The position numbers and the translations under genes were made by a program. Below are positions 15,180-19,236 of a stretch of 19,236 bases of DNA, piece by piece (position 1 is the first letter of the stretch; every line of letters starts with the position of its first letter). The notes beneath the pieces were generated by a model. That model searched no databases and was not told where the DNA came from. It saw only the letters and a program-made list of their open reading frames with translations. Source of the stretch: Eubacterium sp. CAG:841 (lineage in GTDB: Bacteria > Bacillota > Clostridia > Oscillospirales > CAG-272); the NCBI GenBank assembly GCA_000437375.1, contig FR898219.1:39431-58666 (forward strand), given 5' to 3'.

Positions 15180-16075
15180 CGGGACTCTGGAACTTGACAA
15201 GAAGAAATGTAAAACTGTTTTTTAAAGACAAAGGCACGTTTATTTCGTCGCTCATAACGCCGATCATTTTGCTTGTGCTTTACGCAACGTTCCTTGCAAA
15301 GGTTTATAAGGACAGCTTTATGTCGGCTGTCGCCGGAATGAACATAGATGTTACTGTTATAAACGGCACCGTAGGAGCGCAGCTTGTGTCGTCGCTTCTG
15401 GCGGTGAGCTGTGTTACGGTTGCGTTCTGTTCAAACCTGCTTATGATACAGGATAAAACGTCGGGCGCGAGAGCGGACATAACCGTTTCGCCCGTAAAAC
15501 GCTCAACAATTGCAATAAGCTATTTTCTTGCTTCGGCGTTCGCAACGCTCATTATCAGCTTTACAGCGCTTGGAGTAAGCTTGCTGTATTTGCTTAAAAC
15601 AGGCTGGTATATGTCGCTTTCGGATGTGCTTCTGATCATGCTTGACGTATTTTTGCTTACCATTTTCGGTACGGCGCTTTCATCCTGTATAAACTTCCCG
15701 CTTTCGACAAACGGTCAGGCGTCGGCTGTGGGAACGATAGTAAGCTCGGGATACGGCTTTATATGCGGCGCATATATGCCGCTTTCAAACTTTTCGGGAG
15801 GGCTTCAGAAAGTCATATCGTTTCTTCCCGGAACTTACGGGACGAGCCTGCTCCGCAACCACGCTTTGCGCGGAGTTTATGCCGAAATGGCGGATATCGG
15901 ATTCCCGCCCGAAATTGTCGAAAGCATAAAGGACTCTATCGATTGTAACATCTATTTCTTCGGGACGAAGGTCGGGCAAGGAACGATGTATATCATTCTC
16001 ACATGTTCGATAGTCGTGTTTGTGGGAATTTATATACTTATGAACGTTCTGTCAAAGGCAAAAAAGCATAAATGA
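15176..16075 (+). CDS. ABC-2 type exporter permease
   Basis: 299 residues with about six membrane helices, partner of the ATPase it overlaps. The N-terminal amphipathic start (LWNLTRRNVKLFFKDKGTFI) before TM1 (about 23-43), the QDKTSGARADITVSPVKRS stretch between TM2 and TM3, and the GxxLPL-like GAYMPLSNF in the last third are typical of the ABC-2 membrane family (PF01061). The extracytoplasmic part between the last two helices (about 210-270) is larger than the rest. A strong terminator follows directly. Substrate unknown. Confidence 0.9.
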   Translation: MTGLWNLTRRNVKLFFKDKGTFISSLITPIILLVLYATFLAKVYKDSFMSAVAGMNIDVTVINGTVGAQLVSSLLAVSCVTVAFCSNLLMIQDKTSGARADITVSPVKRSTIAISYFLASAFATLIISFTALGVSLLYLLKTGWYMSLSDVLLIMLDVFLLTIFGTALSSCINFPLSTNGQASAVGTIVSSGYGFICGAYMPLSNFSGGLQKVISFLPGTYGTSLLRNHALRGVYAEMADIGFPPEIVESIKDSIDCNIYFFGTKVGQGTMYIILTCSIVVFVGIYILMNVLSKAKKHK

Positions 16076-16080
16076 GAAAA

Positions 16081-16119
16081 AACATTCCCCGTGCAAAGCG
16101 GTTTTGCACGGGGAATGTT
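16081..16119. terminator. Strong terminator after the exporter pair
   Basis: A perfect 17-bp stem, AACATTCCCCGTGCAAA (16081-16097) with TTTGCACGGGGAATGTT (16103-16119), and a 5-base loop. T residues follow on the plus strand. Confidence 0.93.
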
Positions 16120-16150
16120 TTTTAAAACGATAAAAAAATCAAAAAAACAA

Positions 16151-16162
16151 GAACAAAAGTTT
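16151..16162. promoter_or_regulatory. Candidate LexA box on the lexA promoter
   Basis: GAACAAAAGTTT fits GAAC-N4-GTTC with one mismatch and matches the clostridial GAAC-N4-GTTT form. It overlaps the -35 hexamer, as expected for LexA autoregulation. Confidence 0.65.
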
Positions 16163-16189
16163 GCATTTTGAATAAAAGTGTGGTATAAT
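16161..16189 (+). promoter_or_regulatory. lexA promoter
   Basis: TTGCAT (16161-16166), a 17-base spacer, then TATAAT (16184-16189) preceded by TGG (extended -10). Confidence 0.85.
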
Positions 16190-16232
16190 AAGCAGAAAAG
16201 AAAATAAAGTTTTTACAAGGAGGATGTTTTTT

Positions 16233-16847
16233 ATGGAAAAGCTGACCGAACGCGAACGCCGCGTGTACGATTATATCTGCTCCACAATAGAGAAAAACGG
16301 GTATTCGCCGTCGGTGCGCGATATCAAAACGGCACTGGGAATAAAGAGTACGGCTACCGTTCATTCGTATCTCGAACGCCTTGAAAAGAAGGATTATATC
16401 CGCAAAGAACAAGGAAAGAGCAGAACGCTGCGTCTTGGCGGTGATTCCGATAAAACCGCCTCGTCAAATATAAGCGTTCCGATACTCGGTCAGGTTGCGG
16501 CAGGGCTTCCCATACTTGCTGAGGAAAACTTTGACGGATTTATCGATTTCTGTCCTCCGAGAGGAGTGGGAGCCCGTAACGAACTTTTTGCCCTTGCGGT
16601 GAAAGGCGAAAGTATGATAGAAGTCGGAATTATGGACGGCGACTATGTCATAGTCAGCCGCACGAGCTACGTTGAAGACGGCGATATCGCTGTTGTACTT
16701 ATAGGTGATGAAGCGACTGTCAAGACGTTCTACAAGGAAAACGGGATATTCAGACTTCAGCCCGAAAACAAAACAATGAAGCCTATAATAGCGAAAGAGG
16801 TATATATTCTCGGAAAGGTAATTGCAAACGTACGTTATTATGAGTGA
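16233..16847 (+). CDS. lexA: LexA, SOS-response repressor
   Basis: 204 residues from ATG 16233. The winged-helix DNA-binding domain (TERERRVYDYICSTIEKNGY, 5-24; SVRDIKTALGIKSTATVHSY, 27-46) is followed by the S24 autoprotease domain. The self-cleavage site is Ala90-Gly91 in GQVAAGLP, the nucleophile is Ser127 in KGESM and the general base is Lys164 in EATVKTF. All are present, so it should be cleaved on RecA activation. An ATG at 16224 directly abuts AGGAGG (16218-16223) and is too close to be used; 16233 leaves a 9-base spacer. The last codons overlap the next gene. Confidence 0.96.
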   Translation: MEKLTERERRVYDYICSTIEKNGYSPSVRDIKTALGIKSTATVHSYLERLEKKDYIRKEQGKSRTLRLGGDSDKTASSNISVPILGQVAAGLPILAEENFDGFIDFCPPRGVGARNELFALAVKGESMIEVGIMDGDYVIVSRTSYVEDGDIAVVLIGDEATVKTFYKENGIFRLQPENKTMKPIIAKEVYILGKVIANVRYYE

Positions 16848-17682
16848 GCTGAAAAACAAATTTTATGCTTCCACAGGCACGATTGTGGGCAGAGCAAATA
16901 ATTTTGATTACAACGTTATAATCGACCATGCAAAAGATATCCGTGCAGACGGAATTGAGTTTATGATGCTGAGCGTCTGGTACAACAGGATAGACGAAAT
17001 AGCTGAGGCTCTTAAGAAAGCGGGAATTTATACTCCCGTTATACATTTTGACAAATACATAGGTGTTATGCTTGCCGACGGCGACGAAAAAACGAATGTC
17101 GAAGCCATGAAACTTTTCCGCGAGAACGCAAGGCTTGCAAAGCTTATCGGAGCGGGCAAGGCGGTGTTTCATCTTTGGGGCGGGCAGAAATCCGACAGCA
17201 CCGTAGACGGTGCAATAGAGCTTCTTCCTCAGATGCGCGATATATGCGAAGAAGCGGGAACGGAGCTGCTTATAGAAAATATTCCGTGCGAGTATAACGA
17301 TCCGCTTTCGATATGGGAGAAAATATATTCGAGAATTCCCGATATGGGATTTATCTTCGACACGCGCTTCGGAAAATTCCACGATCAGTATATGGATATC
17401 TTTGCAAGTCCGGTGTGGAAAAACGTAAAGCATATGCACGCAAGCTCTTACAACGGCAAGAAAAACGAGTGGGGGCTTATACGTCCCATTCTTCAGCCGG
17501 GAGAAGGACAAGTGGATTTTGACCATATCATATCAAATATGCCGCATTACGAGGGTAGCGTAACGCTTGAATCGCCCGTGCTTTCGGACGACGGCAGCGT
17601 TGATACAGCGACGCTAAACCGTTCGCTTGACTATCTGCGTGAGAAATTCGAGCTTTACCGTCCCGACGTTAAGAATGTTTGA
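16840..17682 (+). CDS. Xylose-isomerase-like TIM-barrel protein (AP endonuclease 2 family), overlapping lexA
   Basis: 280 residues from ATG 16840. The fold belongs to the group shared by sugar isomerases/epimerases and endonuclease IV (PF01261). Candidate metal ligands fall on successive strands: His69 (VIHFD), His111 (VFHLWGG), Glu146 (LLIENIP), Asp174 (FIFDT), His181 (FHDQY), His198/His200 (KHMHASS), Glu222 (GEGQVDF), and Glu244 (TLESP). They resemble a complete two- or three-metal site. Whether it acts on a sugar or on abasic DNA cannot be decided by eye. The start overlaps the lexA stop by 8 bases, with no ribosome site of its own. A TTG at 16822 with AAAGG just upstream is an alternative start adding six residues. 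The coding overlap implies co-expression with lexA and possible SOS induction. Confidence 0.85.
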   Translation: MSELKNKFYASTGTIVGRANNFDYNVIIDHAKDIRADGIEFMMLSVWYNRIDEIAEALKKAGIYTPVIHFDKYIGVMLADGDEKTNVEAMKLFRENARLAKLIGAGKAVFHLWGGQKSDSTVDGAIELLPQMRDICEEAGTELLIENIPCEYNDPLSIWEKIYSRIPDMGFIFDTRFGKFHDQYMDIFASPVWKNVKHMHASSYNGKKNEWGLIRPILQPGEGQVDFDHIISNMPHYEGSVTLESPVLSDDGSVDTATLNRSLDYLREKFELYRPDVKNV

Positions 17683-17710
17683 ATAAAGTGCAAACAATTG
17701 GCTTCTGCGG

Positions 17711-17739
17711 TTGATTTGGCGCGCTTTGCATGATAAATT
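17711..17739 (+). promoter_or_regulatory. Possible weak promoter of the trigger-factor-like gene
   Basis: TTGATT (17711-17716), a 17-base spacer, then TAAATT (17734-17739). No convincing terminator separates this gene from the preceding one, so read-through is also possible. Confidence 0.45.
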
Positions 17740-17768
17740 GAAATAAATAAACAGCGAAAGAGATAAAA

Positions 17769-19214
17769 ATGAAAAAAACAGTTTGCTTTATTGTGGTTCT
17801 TTCAGTGCTTGCTCTGGTTTTATGCGGTTGCGGATTCAATTATGACAAAGAGGATCTTTCAAAATACGTCGAGCTTGCTGATTATAAAAATTTCACATAT
17901 GCCGACTTTGAAAAGAGATATGAAGAATACCGCAAGAATTATGCCGAAGAAATAAAAAGCGGAGAGTCTTCGTTTGTGGTTGAGGACGGTTTTGCCGTTG
18001 ACATATCCGTCACTGCGGAGATAGTAACGGAGGAAAAATCCGAAGACGGCGCGACCACGACCGTTTCCTACAAGCGCTATGAAAATTGGTGCTTTGACGG
18101 CGACGACAAATGTATAAAGGACTATTGCGTCGGAAAGACGGTTGCAAACGAAAAGTTTGACGGCGGAATTCATTACAACGTAAAAGACGTATCCGACAGC
18201 TATGAATCGGAAAGGGAAGTTTCCATAGATAAAGCGTTTTCTTTTACAATGACTATCCCATTGTCATATGAAGATGACGATGTGGCAGGAAGGTCCGTCC
18301 GCTTTACGATTACGGTGCTTGACGTTCTTCCAGGAACGACTGACGACGATATTTATTCAGAAATATCTGCGTTTTTTGAAAAGTGCGGCTATAAAAAAGA
18401 CAAAGCCGAAAACGGCGATTGGATAGTTTTTGATTTCAAAGGCACTATTGACGGTAAAGAATTTAACGGCGGTTCCGGCGAGGACTACAAAATACGCATA
18501 GGCGGCGGATACCTTTTTGAAAGCTTTGAAGAAGGGCTTAAAGGACACGGCGCGGGCGATAAATTCACTATGAAGGTCACGTTCCCTTCAAGTTATGATG
18601 ACAGCACGATAGCGGGCAAGGAAGCCGAATTCGCCATAACCGTAAAAGAAGTTTACAACACGGACGAAACGGTAAAACAGAATACGGATTTTGCCGATTA
18701 TTACGAGCTTAAAAATGCTCTTCGCGTAATCCACTATATGAAAAACAAAATGATGGATATGATAGTGGAAAAATCAAGCGTTAAGGAATATCCGAAAACG
18801 CTTATGACGCAGTATGAAAAATATTTTGAGGACGAGGTTGCCACTACCGTTTCCGAAGCGGCGTCAAAGTATAGTATATCCGAGGATGAGGCAAAGAAGA
18901 GACTTTACGGAAGCGCGGCAGCTGCCGACGAATATATAAAATCGAGCGCGGAGGCTTCGGCAAAGGAAGCGCTTATCACTCATGCCGTAAAGAAATCGCT
19001 TGGAATAGAATATACAAATAAGAACTATAAGGATGATCTTGCAAATCTTCAGGCATATTTGTTATACTACGGAGGTTATAATCTTACAACGAGCGAGCTT
19101 GAAGGTATATATACAAGGGACGTGCTGAAAATCCAGTTCCTTTATCAGACCTGCAACGAAGAACTGTGCAAATCGTCGTTGCCGAAGGATACTCCTTCAA
19201 TACCGGGATTGTAA
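17769..19214 (+). CDS. Trigger-factor-like lipoprotein with FKBP-type prolyl isomerase domain(s)
   Basis: 481 residues. A signal peptide ends in lipobox L-C-G-C (Cys21; Cys19 is an alternative), placing it on the outer membrane face. The clear FKBP-like domain (about 214-296: GDWIVFDFKGTIDGKEFNGG, IGGGYLFESFEEGL, FTMKVTFPSSY, AGKEAEFAITVKEV) is of trigger-factor type. Before it, about 69-188 appears to be a second, degenerate copy (VVEDGFAVDISVTAEI; FTMTIPLSYEDDDVAGRSVRFTITVLDV). Residues 37-60 mimic the ADYKNFTY link found in trigger factor. The helical C-terminal part (about 305-465) resembles the trigger-factor/SurA chaperone arms. Expected role: folding of secreted proteins, like PrsA but with a trigger-factor plan. 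Ribosome site weak (AAAGAG). The gene ends 22 bases before the window edge. Confidence 0.88.
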   Translation: MKKTVCFIVVLSVLALVLCGCGFNYDKEDLSKYVELADYKNFTYADFEKRYEEYRKNYAEEIKSGESSFVVEDGFAVDISVTAEIVTEEKSEDGATTTVSYKRYENWCFDGDDKCIKDYCVGKTVANEKFDGGIHYNVKDVSDSYESEREVSIDKAFSFTMTIPLSYEDDDVAGRSVRFTITVLDVLPGTTDDDIYSEISAFFEKCGYKKDKAENGDWIVFDFKGTIDGKEFNGGSGEDYKIRIGGGYLFESFEEGLKGHGAGDKFTMKVTFPSSYDDSTIAGKEAEFAITVKEVYNTDETVKQNTDFADYYELKNALRVIHYMKNKMMDMIVEKSSVKEYPKTLMTQYEKYFEDEVATTVSEAASKYSISEDEAKKRLYGSAAAADEYIKSSAEASAKEALITHAVKKSLGIEYTNKNYKDDLANLQAYLLYYGGYNLTTSELEGIYTRDVLKIQFLYQTCNEELCKSSLPKDTPSIPGL

Positions 19215-19236
19215 AAAAATGCGTGCCGCGAACATA

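Noticed and set aside
14406..15200. 264-codon minus-strand frame inside the exporter ATPase gene
   Set aside because: Shadow of a complete ABC ATPase; no motif of its own.
16224..16232. Upstream ATG of lexA at 16224
   Set aside because: It directly touches AGGAGG, leaving no spacer; ATG 16233 is correctly spaced.
16783..17526. 247-codon minus-strand frame opposite lexA and the TIM-barrel gene
   Set aside because: Crosses two well-supported genes and has no family features.
17676..17696. TGTTTG-N9-CAAACA as a terminator after the TIM-barrel gene
   Set aside because: Only 6 weak base pairs, no GC stem and no T-run.
1..19236. CRISPR array, tRNA or rRNA gene, insertion sequence or phage genes
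   Set aside because: No regularly spaced repeats, no cloverleaf-like or conserved rRNA segments, and no transposase or integrase motifs were seen.

Overview
The window reads as chromosome of a Gram-positive, clostridial-type bacterium of moderate G+C, most like gut Oscillospiraceae and relatives. The signs are strong AGGAGG-type ribosome sites, lipobox lipoproteins, a peptide transporter of the Gram-positive Ami/Opp type, a GAAC-N4-GTTT LexA box, a PPi-type phosphofructokinase and a serpin. I see no rRNA, tRNA, CRISPR array, insertion sequence, phage gene or plasmid gene. Placement is by recognition and recall, not by search.

Left edge (1-714, +): the last 49 codons of a serpin protease inhibitor, a co-transcribed small lipoprotein, and a terminator. 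Centre (903-10333, +): one oligopeptide-uptake operon with a consensus promoter, a structured leader, a substrate-binding lipoprotein, a stable intercistronic hairpin, two permeases (OppB/AmiC, OppC/AmiD), two ATPases (OppD/AmiE, OppF/AmiF), a membrane-anchored protein of unknown function and a terminator. Minus-strand block (10405-14138): an Old-Yellow-Enzyme-family reductase downstream of a phosphofructokinase, and a separate beta-helix protein gene. Right part (14180-19214, +): a two-gene ABC exporter divergent from the beta-helix gene, then lexA overlapping a xylose-isomerase-like TIM-barrel gene, then a trigger-factor-like lipoprotein with a second, degenerate FKBP-like module.

The most unusual locus is the peptide transporter. 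By recalled alignment to pneumococcal AmiA, the binding protein looks circularly permuted: the segment that normally ends the protein follows the lipobox, and the polypeptide stops where AmiA goes on for about 120 residues. In the same operon OppD carries about 230 extra, charged, probably helical residues between Walker A and the Q-loop, and OppF ends in two predicted membrane helices. The operon closes with a membrane-anchored protein that may be a catalytically dead ApbE-like fold. Together these suggest a remodelled, lineage-specific peptide importer. The large OppB loop and the lack of the OppD Fe-S cysteines are ordinary for the Gram-positive family.

Other points: lexA has a near-consensus LexA box on its own -35 element, and its stop overlaps the start of a gene with an endonuclease-IV-like set of metal ligands, so that gene is probably SOS-controlled. 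The divergent exporter/beta-helix promoters are both near-perfect sigma-A sites around a GCGCAC-N6-GTGCGC inverted repeat.
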